DNA of 35,425 nucleotides from Candidatus Heimdallarchaeota archaeon (GCA_015522385.1 WAMJ01000013.1:1-35425); one strand, 5' to 3'. Numbered from the stretch's first letter, positions 14,405 to 23,763 are shown. Numbers and translations are program-made. The notes: a model not told the origin generated them from the sequence alone.

Positions 14405-16831
14405 ATGAAGAGGATATACAAATCCATGATCAGGGACATCTGGTTCTCGAAATCGAGGTCATTGGCGATTGTGGTGTCAATCATCATCATCATATCATTT
14501 CCCATGGCCCTCCTCGACCTCTCACCTAATCTGGGTAATATCATTAGCCGGGAGGAGGTGGACTATAAGTTAGCCCACTTCGACGTGATCTATACCAAGA
14601 GAACTGATGTTAGGGCACAGGAAAAGATAGTGGACGTTATGGTGAACGACCTCAACTTCACCAAGGAAGAGTTCGACGTCCAGAGTAGGACGTACATTAG
14701 GATGAAAACCTTAAGCAATGGGGAAGGGGCACTACCCGGTGGAGAATGGCTACCAATTGACCTCATAGGTTATAACATGAGTGACCCTCCAAGAATAAAC
14801 ATCCCGTTCTTAGTTGACGGAAGGTTCCCAACCAAGGATGGAGAGATTACCCTACTTGACTCATACGCTCTTAAGGATGGGATTGTCATGGGGGATAACA
14901 TTAGCGTCCAACTCGGTCTAGCAAAGAAGTCTTTCATCGTTGTTGGATTGGTCAAGAGCGTGGAGTTCGCCTCGTACGATATTAGCCAAGTAGCTGCAGG
15001 GTACGTTGTACCAGAGGCATTCAAATTTGTTGCAGTAGACATCGATACAAGACCATATACCGATACATTGGTATACATAAAATCAGACCCACCTATTGAC
15101 GAGCTAAGAGACATCTACATGGAGATATTCGACAGCCTCCAGAAGGACGGATCAATCCCCAATGTTGCCCTATTCTGGTTCTCGAGGGAGACCTCTTTCA
15201 GGCAGGGACTGCAGGACAGCCTGAAGCTGACATCGAAGTACATGCTGGTTGCAGCTATGTTCATTTTTGCAGTTGCTGCAATAGTCATATACGTCGTGAC
15301 CAATAGGTCGGTAACAGAGCAGAAGAAGATACTGGGTGCGATGTACGCATTTGGGAACAATAAGTCTACAATACTCAAGGGATACCTGCTAAAGAGCACC
15401 ATTCTCGGAGTGATTGGGACACTGTTTGGCATACTCGTATCAATTTTTCTTCTTGATTCCCTCGTGGCAGAGCTGGGAGATTCATGGGGGCTAATAAACA
15501 CATACAGCCAGATATCACAGTCCTCATTCGCACTTACCATTGCGGCTGCAATTGCCATTTCCTATGGATCAACATTCTTGGCGATCTCGAACATATCGAG
15601 GTTGACACCATACGAGGCGATGAGGGGGAAAACGACTGAGCTGAAAAGCGGCGGAATACTGTTCAGCATTATTAACTTCTTCCCGGTGAAGATTGTCAGA
15701 ATCTCACTCAGGGACATGACGAGAAGCAGGACGCGGACACTGCTCACCGTCCTCGCTTTCACCATATCTCTTACATTTGCTTGGAGCCTATACTACGCCG
15801 AGGACTCCTTGAATTTCACCGTCACAAACTACTACCAGAACAATACAAACTATGATGTGGATATTGACTTAGGAATTGACAATGTTTTCAACACAGAGTT
15901 GATGGAGAAAATATCGAATAAGTCCTACGTCGAGAGCGTCGAACCCTTCATGAACTATCTTGTGACTTTTGAGGATTTTCCAGAACGTATGACCTACATG
16001 AATATTATACGGAGAAACACCACAATGATTACCCTCGACGAGAGCAGTATACTCGAAGGGAGGTGGTTCGAACGGAACACATCAGAGATTGTCATCTCCC
16101 AGTACATCGCAGGGAACTATGGGGTAAAAATAGGGCAGAACCTCTCACTCATAGCTCTGGGAGAGAAGATCGAAGGGACGGTCGTAGGCATCACCAATGA
16201 CATGATGTTTACTCTCTCTCTGTGGATGGAGTATGACTATGCTGCATCAAGGATCAATCCGCTCAATGGCCCCCTCGGGGAACTTCCATTCGTCAATCAC
16301 CTCCTGATTAGGCTCAAAGACGGCACCGACCCAAAGACGGTACTCAACGACCTGAACACTAACGAGCCGGTCAGATTGGTCTTCACGGAGGACTACTACA
16401 AACGGAGGATGCAGACATTGGTTAACACACAGGCTGCAGTGATATTTCTTATGAGTTCACTCGGACTGATAGTGGGCAGTGTCTCGGTCTTCTCCACCTT
16501 CCTCATAGCAATAGTCGAGAGGGAGAGGGAGATTGCACTCAAGCGGGTGTTTGGGAAGAGCCGGTTGGAGGTGGGATTGCAGATACTAGTCGAGGCTGTA
16601 CTCCTCGTTTTAATCGCACTACTTCCATCATTCTTCATAGCGAAGAGTATAGCCGCAGACCTCTGGTTAGGGATTGTGGCCAGTACCATATTTGCAGCTA
16701 CACCGTACTTCCCGCTGGATACGGATCTGACTATCACTGGGTTCGCGCTTCTCACAGGCATCATTTCGGTGGTTGTAAGCGTGTACCTAACAACCCGTAT
16801 AAAGATTGTAGAAGGAATAAGAGAAGAGTAG
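14405..16831 (+). CDS. ABC transporter permease, FtsX/MacB family, two FtsX domains
   Basis: The 808-residue membrane protein has transmembrane segments at about 17-37, 279-300, 332-352, 375-395, 444-465, 678-704, 724-746 and 779-798. Two large outside domains (about 38-278 and 466-677) resemble the MacB periplasmic core type. The layout is two FtsX-like units in one chain, as in many archaeal and Gram-positive permeases of this family, and the conserved stretch EREREIALKRVFGKSR near 705-720 is the usual coupling region. Family members extrude lipoproteins or peptides, or pass ATP-driven movements to extracellular enzymes. The next gene, 46 bp downstream, is an exported protease, so the second role is attractive here but unproven. 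Confidence 0.88.
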   Translation: MKRIYKSMIRDIWFSKSRSLAIVVSIIIIISFPMALLDLSPNLGNIISREEVDYKLAHFDVIYTKRTDVRAQEKIVDVMVNDLNFTKEEFDVQSRTYIRMKTLSNGEGALPGGEWLPIDLIGYNMSDPPRINIPFLVDGRFPTKDGEITLLDSYALKDGIVMGDNISVQLGLAKKSFIVVGLVKSVEFASYDISQVAAGYVVPEAFKFVAVDIDTRPYTDTLVYIKSDPPIDELRDIYMEIFDSLQKDGSIPNVALFWFSRETSFRQGLQDSLKLTSKYMLVAAMFIFAVAAIVIYVVTNRSVTEQKKILGAMYAFGNNKSTILKGYLLKSTILGVIGTLFGILVSIFLLDSLVAELGDSWGLINTYSQISQSSFALTIAAAIAISYGSTFLAISNISRLTPYEAMRGKTTELKSGGILFSIINFFPVKIVRISLRDMTRSRTRTLLTVLAFTISLTFAWSLYYAEDSLNFTVTNYYQNNTNYDVDIDLGIDNVFNTELMEKISNKSYVESVEPFMNYLVTFEDFPERMTYMNIIRRNTTMITLDESSILEGRWFERNTSEIVISQYIAGNYGVKIGQNLSLIALGEKIEGTVVGITNDMMFTLSLWMEYDYAASRINPLNGPLGELPFVNHLLIRLKDGTDPKTVLNDLNTNEPVRLVFTEDYYKRRMQTLVNTQAAVIFLMSSLGLIVGSVSVFSTFLIAIVEREREIALKRVFGKSRLEVGLQILVEAVLLVLIALLPSFFIAKSIAADLWLGIVASTIFAATPYFPLDTDLTITGFALLTGIISVVVSVYLTTRIKIVEGIREE

Positions 16832-16848
16832 AAGTCCAATCATAAAGA

Positions 16849-16855
16849 TATATAT
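16849..16855 (+). promoter_or_regulatory. TATA box for the exported protease gene
   Basis: TATATAT is centred 26 nt before the ATG at 16878, in the 46-bp gap after the permease gene. This is classic spacing for a leaderless archaeal transcript. It suggests that the protease can be expressed separately from the ABC operon. Confidence 0.6.
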
Positions 16856-16877
16856 CTGACCAAACAAAACCACTCGT

Positions 16878-18641
16878 ATGAAATATACACCCGTCCTGAT
16901 CATGGTGATACTGCTTATTTCACCAATTGGTACGAAGAAGGTAGGAGCGGAGACCAATACCTCTGACAATATTAAGGTTAACGTCGTGGTTGACAGCACT
17001 TTCACAGATTTCGATCTCATCAAGCAACTGGTACTTGTAGCAGACGGATATGAATTCAAGTCTACACCTTCGGTCGAGAGTGGGGACAGCTACATCAATG
17101 TCCTGGACATCTCGGTAGAACAACTGGAAACAGAAGAGCACAAAGAGCTTGTGTCCTATCTCAGGTCAATAGAGGTGATGGGAGAGACCGGTAATACCTT
17201 CAATTCCACCGCATTCGAGTCAGGGAGGAAGAACGAGAGTATAATTCCAAAAACAGGGAGATCGTACAATGCCTCCGAGACACTGGAATGGTTAGGCGAC
17301 AACCTCTGGGATAGGAAAGAGAATGAGTATACGTTCTACATCCTGAACTTAACGGAACTCGACACGGATGGGATTGAGCATTGGTTTACATCTTTCCCCA
17401 AAGACCCAGATACCGATAAGCCAATTACAAAGTTCTACTCGGGAACTAAAGAGATAACATACGGTATGGACAACATGGGATGGGGAGGTGAGTTCAACCT
17501 ACCGATACAGTTTCTAGACCTGAGCGCCAGAAGTTGGTTTGGAGACTTCGTAAACACTGCATGGAGTAAGTATGGATGGCAGCCAAAAGCCATTAACTTA
17601 ACTTTAGCAGATTGGGAGGGAAAATATGACACCGTAGCTTATACGAACTGGCTATTCGACTCGATCTCCCCCATGTTCTACAACCAGTTCGTCAACTTCA
17701 ACTGGGCTCTCCCATCTCTTGTCCGCGAAGGCTTGGTGGTCTCAGAAGTGGAGGTGATCAATTTCGTATTCTCGAACTGGACGGTCGATTCAGACTGGAT
17801 CCTCGATGACAAATGGATAGAGGGGACTTTCGAGAAGAACTTCAGATGGCTGGACTTCATAGTGGAGACCAAAAATCTTAACCTTTCTGATGACCCTGAG
17901 CTCAAGCAGACAATAGAGTCACAGCTGGAATACAACTATGAAGAGGAAAGATATGAACTTCCAGTGGAGCGGTCATTCCTCGACTACTTGGAGAATACAC
18001 TTGTTCCAAAGTACATAGAGGAGAATACTTCAAGAATCCAACTGCCAGCATTTAGTTTCCTGCTGTCCGAGAATGTCAGGATGACGTACTATGGGATAAG
18101 CTTCGCTGGGCTCGGTGGATCAGGGTGGCAACTCCAGTCCATACCCCCCAGCAGACTATACGATGAAGACGGTACACCATCTGTCGGCATGTCAAGTGTG
18201 CTCACTCACGAAATCGGTCACTCAATCGGACTACCTCATCCTTTCTTTACAGGAACGTGGAGTTCAGACTTCACCGCATCCGTCATGGGATACTTCACTA
18301 ACTACGAGGACTTCTCCGTGTTCGATCGACATAAGGTGAGCAGGCAAATCAGTCTGTACTACATCAACCAACTGATGACATTAAATGTGGGTAATGGGAG
18401 TGCCACAATTTCTTCTATCATCGAGAAAGCGAAAGAAGCACATGCGAATTGGGACTTTGACAGCTCCATAGAACTGACCATGGACGCGATCAGGAACTAC
18501 GATGAACTGGTCAAAAATGAGTTAACAACCCTGACGTCTACATCCTCTTCAACAACTCAGGAAGAGACCCGGCTCTTGCTCCCGATGAGTGTCTTTATTG
18601 CATTGTATATCGTCTCAATAAGACTTAGAAAAAGAAATTGA
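16878..18641 (+). CDS. exported, membrane-anchored metzincin-type zinc protease
   Basis: The 587 residues start with a signal peptide (hydrophobic 5-18, likely cleavage near AETN) and end with a hydrophobic anchor at about 565-580 followed by RLRKRN. HEIGHSIGLPH at 444-454 is the full metzincin zinc motif H-E-x2-H-x2-G-x2-H, with P455 following, and M470 in SVMGYFTN fits the Met-turn. The catalytic domain is thus outside the cell. The region 30-430 matches no family I know. It has several Trp-rich and Asn-glycosylation-like (N-x-S/T) sites. A Ser/Thr-rich stretch (STSSSTT, about 548-556) precedes the anchor. The substrate is unknown. It sits between an FtsEX/MacB-like transporter and, on the opposite strand, surface proteins. 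Confidence 0.82.
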   Translation: MKYTPVLIMVILLISPIGTKKVGAETNTSDNIKVNVVVDSTFTDFDLIKQLVLVADGYEFKSTPSVESGDSYINVLDISVEQLETEEHKELVSYLRSIEVMGETGNTFNSTAFESGRKNESIIPKTGRSYNASETLEWLGDNLWDRKENEYTFYILNLTELDTDGIEHWFTSFPKDPDTDKPITKFYSGTKEITYGMDNMGWGGEFNLPIQFLDLSARSWFGDFVNTAWSKYGWQPKAINLTLADWEGKYDTVAYTNWLFDSISPMFYNQFVNFNWALPSLVREGLVVSEVEVINFVFSNWTVDSDWILDDKWIEGTFEKNFRWLDFIVETKNLNLSDDPELKQTIESQLEYNYEEERYELPVERSFLDYLENTLVPKYIEENTSRIQLPAFSFLLSENVRMTYYGISFAGLGGSGWQLQSIPPSRLYDEDGTPSVGMSSVLTHEIGHSIGLPHPFFTGTWSSDFTASVMGYFTNYEDFSVFDRHKVSRQISLYYINQLMTLNVGNGSATISSIIEKAKEAHANWDFDSSIELTMDAIRNYDELVKNELTTLTSTSSSTTQEETRLLLPMSVFIALYIVSIRLRKRN

Positions 18642-18661
18642 AATATTAGGAGTTAATGGCC

Positions 18662-21010
18662 CTAAGCCCTTCTTCTGAGAATGATAACACCAATTGCACC
18701 AACTGTAAGTGCACCTACACCTATGAGCACAGGAGTAGAGATGAAACCTGAGAAATCAAGTCCATCCACTCCAGCGGGATCTGAAGTAAATACCCCTCCA
18801 CCAATACCTCCACCGTTAACACCAGTAGTGTATACAGTCACAGATACAGAGTTACTAGTTGACATATTGTACGCATTCACTACCATGATTGTGTAGTTAA
18901 ATGTACCTTCTCCCAAACCATCAAGGCTTAACCTTACAGTATCACTGAGGAAGTAGCTCCCATTGAGAATAGAGATTCCGTCACGGTACACCGAGTAATT
19001 GCCTATGGTACTGTCGATGATTGTCCACTCTATGTTTTCACCAGTCGTTCCAGCGGATATCGTCTTACTCCCGTAATTAAACACCGCAGGAGAATAGAGG
19101 ACAACAGTGACAAGTACAGTGTTAGAAGCAGTTCGACCAAGAGAGTCCATGATTACCAGCGTGAGGTTGTACCCACCTGCATGGTCAGGAATGAAAGTAT
19201 AGGTGACATTCCCATCTGAGTACGTGCTTGCAACAGATGAGCCATTGATATAAAGGTTGTATGAGGATATATTTCCTACCACCCACGTGATCGTCCGGTT
19301 GGACAGACTCTTCATCGTGAAGTCTGCCTCCCCAGAGATGACAAGATCGGAGATCGGAGTGACAGTGACCATGGTCACAAATATCCCGAGGTTAGAGCTT
19401 GTGTCCACTGCTTCCAGCTTGAACTCGAAAACACCACTCTCATTGCTCTTAAAGAAGTAGGAGACCACCTCAGTGGTCGAGGTGAATCCACTAGTTTGGA
19501 CGAGGCTTGAGTTCAGGTAAAGACTGTAACTACTTAGTAGGAGATCATCAGTCACTGTCCAGTTCAACGTCACACTTGAGAAGGCAGAAATCTCTAGCGT
19601 ATAGTCACCTGTAATAACAGGAGCAGTTATATCCGATATGATTACAGACAAGGAGTTTGAGTAACTGGTCTTATCGGTCTTCTGCAGGTTTATGGAGTAG
19701 AGATGTGAACCTGAGGACAAAGAGGGAATATCGAGTGAGATCCCGACTCCAGGCACATACAGATCTTTTGCAATGGTGCTGCTGTCCAAATCGAGAAGGT
19801 AGTCAGTGATTAGGGGATCAGTCTCAACCCACTGCACAGGAAATGATTTTCCGTACTCGAATTCAACAACCGCCTTGATGGAATCAACCACCCTGAAATC
19901 ATACGTGCCACCTCCTTTAAGAACTGCGACGGAGTTCCTGTCAAGTGAGGGAGAAGTTGCATCACCGACCTCAACACCAACTAATTGCTCTCCACCCTTT
20001 GTATTGGGTGAAGAAATACTCATGGTGTCAATAGCATTACGAATAAGAGCAGGGGACTGAATACCTGACCATATTGATATCCCCCTCGAAGAGGTCACCA
20101 GAGTATCTTGTGGATAACTACCATCCCCAGTACTTACCATATTGGTGACTGTATTAGAGGAGACCGTCAATGATGATGCCTTACCCGTTGAAGGCACAGT
20201 GGTGTTTACATAGATCCCATTAGTTGTGACAGTCCTTGCAGTAGAATGGACCACGAAGTCATCGATTTGGTTCGAATCTACATTAATTAAAATCTCAGGC
20301 GTCTTACTCATTGTCTTGACCGAGATCCCACTTGCGAATATATCTCCCTTAGCGAGGACATCGACCGCTGATCCATAGTTGGATATCATTTGAAGATCAA
20401 GAACCTCTGTGAATCCGAAAAGGGAGAGGGAGACATCTGAGAGTCCGACGATATCGACTTTAGTAACTGTATTCTTTGACACAGTGATGGTCTCGACGTA
20501 AGTAGCACTTATCACCTCGAAGGAGAGAGGACTGGCTGAATTTGACGATGTTATACCCGCGATGTTGTTTCCATAAACCGTGATCCCCGTGCTGTCCTCA
20601 ACGTCTATTACGATGAAGTTTTCGACCGTATCGGTGAGAGTGATGCTGTCAAATGAATTTCCCTCTATCGCTGTGTCGTCACTCCGTAGGATCTGGAGAA
20701 TACTGTATGATGTGTCCGAGACCTTGTACGAGGTGAATATATTGCTTAGCACCTTAGAATTTGGACTGTCCACCAGTGTGAGATTTACTCCAGAGAATTT
20801 CTGCTTCTCAATTATCGTCCCGGGTGCATTGATAACGGTTATGTGGACGACATTAGATCTTCCAGAACTGAGTGATCGCAGCGCCTGTGAAACATCCACG
20901 GGTGAACCTTGTCCATCAAGGACAATCGAGCTCTCACTGCTATAACCGGTTGATAGCGATAGTCCTCCGAGAACGAGGAGAACCAGAGAAACCAAGATGA
21001 GGAATCTCAT
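18662..21010 (-). CDS. exported surface protein: parallel beta-helix plus Ig-like repeats
   Basis: The 782 residues have a signal peptide (about 1-20), a right-handed parallel beta-helix-like region (about 35-340, with repeated short blocks such as VSKNTVTKV, VSSNTVTNM and IEGNSFDSI), a set of Ig-like beta domains (about 430-745, with recurring V-T-x-T-W/V-D-x-S-x-x-Y-S-x-Y-x-N-G pieces), a glycine-rich linker (GVNGGGIGGGV) and a C-terminal membrane helix (about 757-778) ending in RRRA. The protein should stand on the outer face, anchored at its C-terminus. Beta-helix domains of this type bind or cut polysaccharide, but no catalytic residues can be assigned. It starts 2 nt after the 198-residue protein and is its operon partner. 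It converges on the protease gene. Confidence 0.75.
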   Translation of the reverse strand: MRFLILVSLVLLVLGGLSLSTGYSSESSIVLDGQGSPVDVSQALRSLSSGRSNVVHITVINAPGTIIEKQKFSGVNLTLVDSPNSKVLSNIFTSYKVSDTSYSILQILRSDDTAIEGNSFDSITLTDTVENFIVIDVEDSTGITVYGNNIAGITSSNSASPLSFEVISATYVETITVSKNTVTKVDIVGLSDVSLSLFGFTEVLDLQMISNYGSAVDVLAKGDIFASGISVKTMSKTPEILINVDSNQIDDFVVHSTARTVTTNGIYVNTTVPSTGKASSLTVSSNTVTNMVSTGDGSYPQDTLVTSSRGISIWSGIQSPALIRNAIDTMSISSPNTKGGEQLVGVEVGDATSPSLDRNSVAVLKGGGTYDFRVVDSIKAVVEFEYGKSFPVQWVETDPLITDYLLDLDSSTIAKDLYVPGVGISLDIPSLSSGSHLYSINLQKTDKTSYSNSLSVIISDITAPVITGDYTLEISAFSSVTLNWTVTDDLLLSSYSLYLNSSLVQTSGFTSTTEVVSYFFKSNESGVFEFKLEAVDTSSNLGIFVTMVTVTPISDLVISGEADFTMKSLSNRTITWVVGNISSYNLYINGSSVASTYSDGNVTYTFIPDHAGGYNLTLVIMDSLGRTASNTVLVTVVLYSPAVFNYGSKTISAGTTGENIEWTIIDSTIGNYSVYRDGISILNGSYFLSDTVRLSLDGLGEGTFNYTIMVVNAYNMSTSNSVSVTVYTTGVNGGGIGGGVFTSDPAGVDGLDFSGFISTPVLIGVGALTVGAIGVIILRRRA

Positions 21011-21012
21011 GA

Positions 21013-21609
21013 CTAAGCTCCACTTTGTGTAGTATCAATGGTAACGGTTGATACCACATTGCCACCCTCGAAAACGTCGATGGTAAGTCTCTCATAGACA
21101 ATCTTGATTGTGTCAATGGATACACCATTACCAGAGTCACCGGTTTGAACAGTCTGTGTCATTGAAACGATTCGCCCTTGATCAATTGTTAGCATCAGTG
21201 TTACTTCGCTCATTCCAGACACCGGGTTGGCTCCAACCGTCTTAATGGTGGCATCGATATTCTTGTTCGTTATCAGTGCTTCCATGAGTTGTGGAGAGGA
21301 CTTGTCCACCTGTTTTACAATGGTTATTGGTGAAAGTTGTATCTTACCAGAAACTCTTCCCGATTGATCGGCGGTATCAGCGGCACTGTACTGATATGCC
21401 ATGAGAATTATCCATTCAACATATTGATCTGTTGTCGAGTCTCCTTCAACTTTTACACCATCGATTGAGAGATCCATATATATACCGGTTGTACTAACTC
21501 CATCCAAAGATGGATTCGAGGCTGTACTTGCCATGAATACAGCTATGCCCGAGAGCACAACAGTAACCAGTAGCAAGCTAGCTAGTATTTTTACTACATG
21601 TTTTTGCAT
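21013..21609 (-). CDS. small exported or membrane-tethered protein of unknown function
   Basis: The 198 residues have an N-terminal hydrophobic segment (about 6-27, VVKILASLLLVTVVLSGIAV) that could be a signal peptide or an uncleaved anchor, followed by an extracytoplasmic domain rich in Thr, Ser, Asp and Val that is probably all-beta. No cysteine and no prepilin-type site is obvious. It is the first gene of a two-gene unit with the beta-helix protein. An A/T-rich element (TTTATTAC on the minus strand, 21637-21644) lies about 32 nt upstream. Its function cannot be named; a partner or accessory of the downstream surface protein is likely from context. Confidence 0.6.
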   Translation of the reverse strand: MQKHVVKILASLLLVTVVLSGIAVFMASTASNPSLDGVSTTGIYMDLSIDGVKVEGDSTTDQYVEWIILMAYQYSAADTADQSGRVSGKIQLSPITIVKQVDKSSPQLMEALITNKNIDATIKTVGANPVSGMSEVTLMLTIDQGRIVSMTQTVQTGDSGNGVSIDTIKIVYERLTIDVFEGGNVVSTVTIDTTQSGA

Positions 21610-21737
21610 AGTATCTTACGTCTAATAGAAAACTAAGTAATAAACATACGTAATTACATTAGGCCATCGTTAAGTGTCCACAAGGTGAATCAGATATTTT
21701 TTGCTAAATGTGGGGTAAAATGACTGGACTCCAAGGG

Positions 21738-21753
21738 TATTCCTGTCGGAATA
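21738..21753. repeat. inverted repeat, 6-bp arms
   Basis: TATTCC (21738-21743) and GGAATA (21748-21753) are perfect reverse complements around a TGTC loop. The element could form a small hairpin or be a dyad operator. It lies in the 442-bp intergenic region. Confidence 0.6.
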
Positions 21754-21855
21754 ATTATTGCGCATAGCCCGGACTAAGCGAAAAGATCGAGAAAAATACA
21801 ATCCTCAAAATTATAGAACTACAAAGCTCGAACAGAAAGATACTAGTGGTTCTAC

Positions 21856-21881
21856 TATACTGAGATTCCAGCTCAGCTATA
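21856..21881. repeat. inverted repeat, 9-bp stem with one bulge
   Basis: TATACTGAG (21856-21864) pairs with CTCAG plus TATA (21872-21876 and 21878-21881), leaving one bulged C at 21877 and a 7-nt loop. It is followed after 3 nt by a second, perfect hairpin, giving two adjacent stem-loops. Confidence 0.55.
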
Positions 21882-21884
21882 CTC

Positions 21885-21905
21885 GTATCGCGAATAGCGC
21901 GATAC
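21885..21905. repeat. perfect 8-bp hairpin
   Basis: Arms GTATCGCG (21885-21892) and CGCGATAC (21898-21905) flank a 5-nt loop AATAG. The arms are GC-rich in an otherwise AT-rich intergenic region, so the stem would be stable as RNA. It is not followed by a T tract, so a simple terminator is unlikely. Confidence 0.7.
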
Positions 21906-22051
21906 CATGGAAATGAGAATTGCATGGTAGAAATCGAGACCAGATAATACCTAACCCATGTAGGAACAAATGGAAATGAACTGCTCTATTTGTTCGAATT
22001 TGCCATTATGAATACTTAGTATTATGTACTTGGATTCTCAATACGTCTTGA

Positions 22052-23746
22052 ATGAGTACCCTTGATGAGCTCATCATGGAACTTGATGACATCTACAACA
22101 TTGTCTCCAACAAAGACGGGAGGGCGTTGTCCGATGTACAACGGACAATTATGATGAAGAGTCGGTCATTCTCCATCAAAGCTCTGATGAATAAGATTAT
22201 GCTGGACACAGAGACAGATGTTGAGACGAAGATTACGAACTCAATCAAGCTAGTCCAGAAGGTCAAGAAGATCTTGAGCTTCGAGCCTAACGATCACGAT
22301 TTAATCTACTGGTATGAGCTCCACATCTTTCACAGGATGATGATAGCATCGGTGGTACAGGCAAACGGTCAAGCTGGGAAGCTAGGTCTTATAGGGATAG
22401 CCCACACACTGTCTGAGCTGCTACTTGGTGTGAATGCTAAGAATACTGAGCGACTATTCGTCGAGAAGAATCACCCTGAGTATGTGCAAAGGACGATGGT
22501 AGCATACAATCTCGCGAACGCAGACGCTGTAATTTACGGGTCTCTCCTCCACTTGTTACCGTTCATCAATGAAATGGAGGCCTTCTCATACATCGAGAAA
22601 CTTATGAGTGCATTTGTAACCCTTGATAGGATAAGCAGAGAGGCATGGGACACCGAGAAATTTCTCGAGGCAAAAGTCTCGATCGCCAACCTCAATGAAC
22701 GAGTGCAGGGAGCAGTTGTGGTGACTCTTGCGCCATCTACTATCGCCATCTCCCTTTACAATATCTTTAATAAATTCAGCAAGGGGATACCGGAACATCT
22801 GTATAGGGAAGAAATTCTGACGGGAGGTAGTGCGAGGGAAGTCGTAGACACGTCCCTAAGATTCTTCGATCAATCGTTCAGCATGATGCAAGACATAATC
22901 CTGCACACTAAACAGTCAAGCAGGTACGCTAACTTCGATGTGATGACGGCACCCATAACTCAGATGTTCTTCTTTCAATACAACAATGCGAGGATACTCA
23001 CTGAGTGTTTTTCCGAGTTACTCAGATATGAAGAGACCAGGGACAGAAGTGGGTTTGATGAAAAAGCCATGAAGATACTAGCACTCTTGGAATCCTACAA
23101 ACCCTACTTCTCAAATGTGCAGTTCCTCAAGTCCTCGATGGGAGAGGCGATGGACTCGTACTTGGCATACTACATCCCACTAGTGACAGAGTACATCCTT
23201 GAGTCAGGGGCGCTTGATGTCCTCACTCAGTTCAAGAATTCACTGGGGGTCTTCCTCGAGAACCAAGGGATGAACTACTTCCCTCGATCGAGCCTCAACT
23301 ACATGATCTCCTATATCACCATCCTCCTTAAGTACAACATAGAACTCTTCGAGTTGGAACTTGACTCTATTTTAGAACACCTCAGCTCCCTCCAAGAACT
23401 ACTGGTCTTCTTCCCAAAGGAACTGGCGGCAACATCGATACTTGAGTGTCTCCTTAGGTACGTCAATGGTGAGGAAGTCGACACGTCAACAATCACGAGT
23501 GCGACAGAAGCGATCACGGAAGCTACAGGAAAGACACTAAAAATCACCGAGTATGTGGAGTACTTGGTATCCCGTCTTGCAGGAAAGGACGTGGAGTTCG
23601 ATAACGATATCCATCAGAAGAAATGGCTTTTCGATGCCTATAGCTACATATACCCAGACTTTTCAGAAATCATGCGCAAGAATGGTAAACCAGAGATAGT
23701 CTACTATCCAGTTAATCTTTGGCAGGACGCAATCATCAAGAATTAG
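22052..23746 (+). CDS. unknown 564-residue helical protein
   Basis: I do not recognise a family. The protein looks almost entirely alpha-helical and soluble: long runs of charged and leucine-rich amphipathic helices, few glycines or prolines, no signal peptide, no clear membrane helix and no nucleotide-binding loop. Pieces such as LDELIMELDDIYNIVSNKD at the start and EKLMSAFVTLDRISREAW in the middle suggest helical-hairpin repeats like those of cytoplasmic scaffolds. The ATG at 22052 has an A/T-rich element (22017-22027) about 30 nt upstream, which supports the start. It stands alone, convergent with the ferritin gene. Coding character is strong: full length, no stops, normal codon pattern. 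Confidence 0.7.
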   Translation: MSTLDELIMELDDIYNIVSNKDGRALSDVQRTIMMKSRSFSIKALMNKIMLDTETDVETKITNSIKLVQKVKKILSFEPNDHDLIYWYELHIFHRMMIASVVQANGQAGKLGLIGIAHTLSELLLGVNAKNTERLFVEKNHPEYVQRTMVAYNLANADAVIYGSLLHLLPFINEMEAFSYIEKLMSAFVTLDRISREAWDTEKFLEAKVSIANLNERVQGAVVVTLAPSTIAISLYNIFNKFSKGIPEHLYREEILTGGSAREVVDTSLRFFDQSFSMMQDIILHTKQSSRYANFDVMTAPITQMFFFQYNNARILTECFSELLRYEETRDRSGFDEKAMKILALLESYKPYFSNVQFLKSSMGEAMDSYLAYYIPLVTEYILESGALDVLTQFKNSLGVFLENQGMNYFPRSSLNYMISYITILLKYNIELFELELDSILEHLSSLQELLVFFPKELAATSILECLLRYVNGEEVDTSTITSATEAITEATGKTLKITEYVEYLVSRLAGKDVEFDNDIHQKKWLFDAYSYIYPDFSEIMRKNGKPEIVYYPVNLWQDAIIKN

Positions 23747-23763
23747 GGGAATAAGATACTCAA

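Larger units (their letters stand above)
21610..22051. other. 442-bp intergenic region with several hairpins (candidate ncRNA or control region)
   Basis: No convincing protein-coding frame lies between the divergent genes at 21609 and 22052. The region carries three inverted repeats (see separate entries), an A/T-rich TATA-like block at 21808-21815 about 30 nt before the hairpin pair, and A/T-rich promoter-like blocks at both ends. I could not fold any part into a tRNA, RNase P or SRP RNA. Either a small RNA or a double promoter with operators would explain it. Confidence 0.4.

Noticed and set aside
21660..22040. tRNA or known structural RNA gene
   Set aside because: I could not find a cloverleaf, a T-loop GTTC-type sequence in the right place, or RNase P/SRP signatures.
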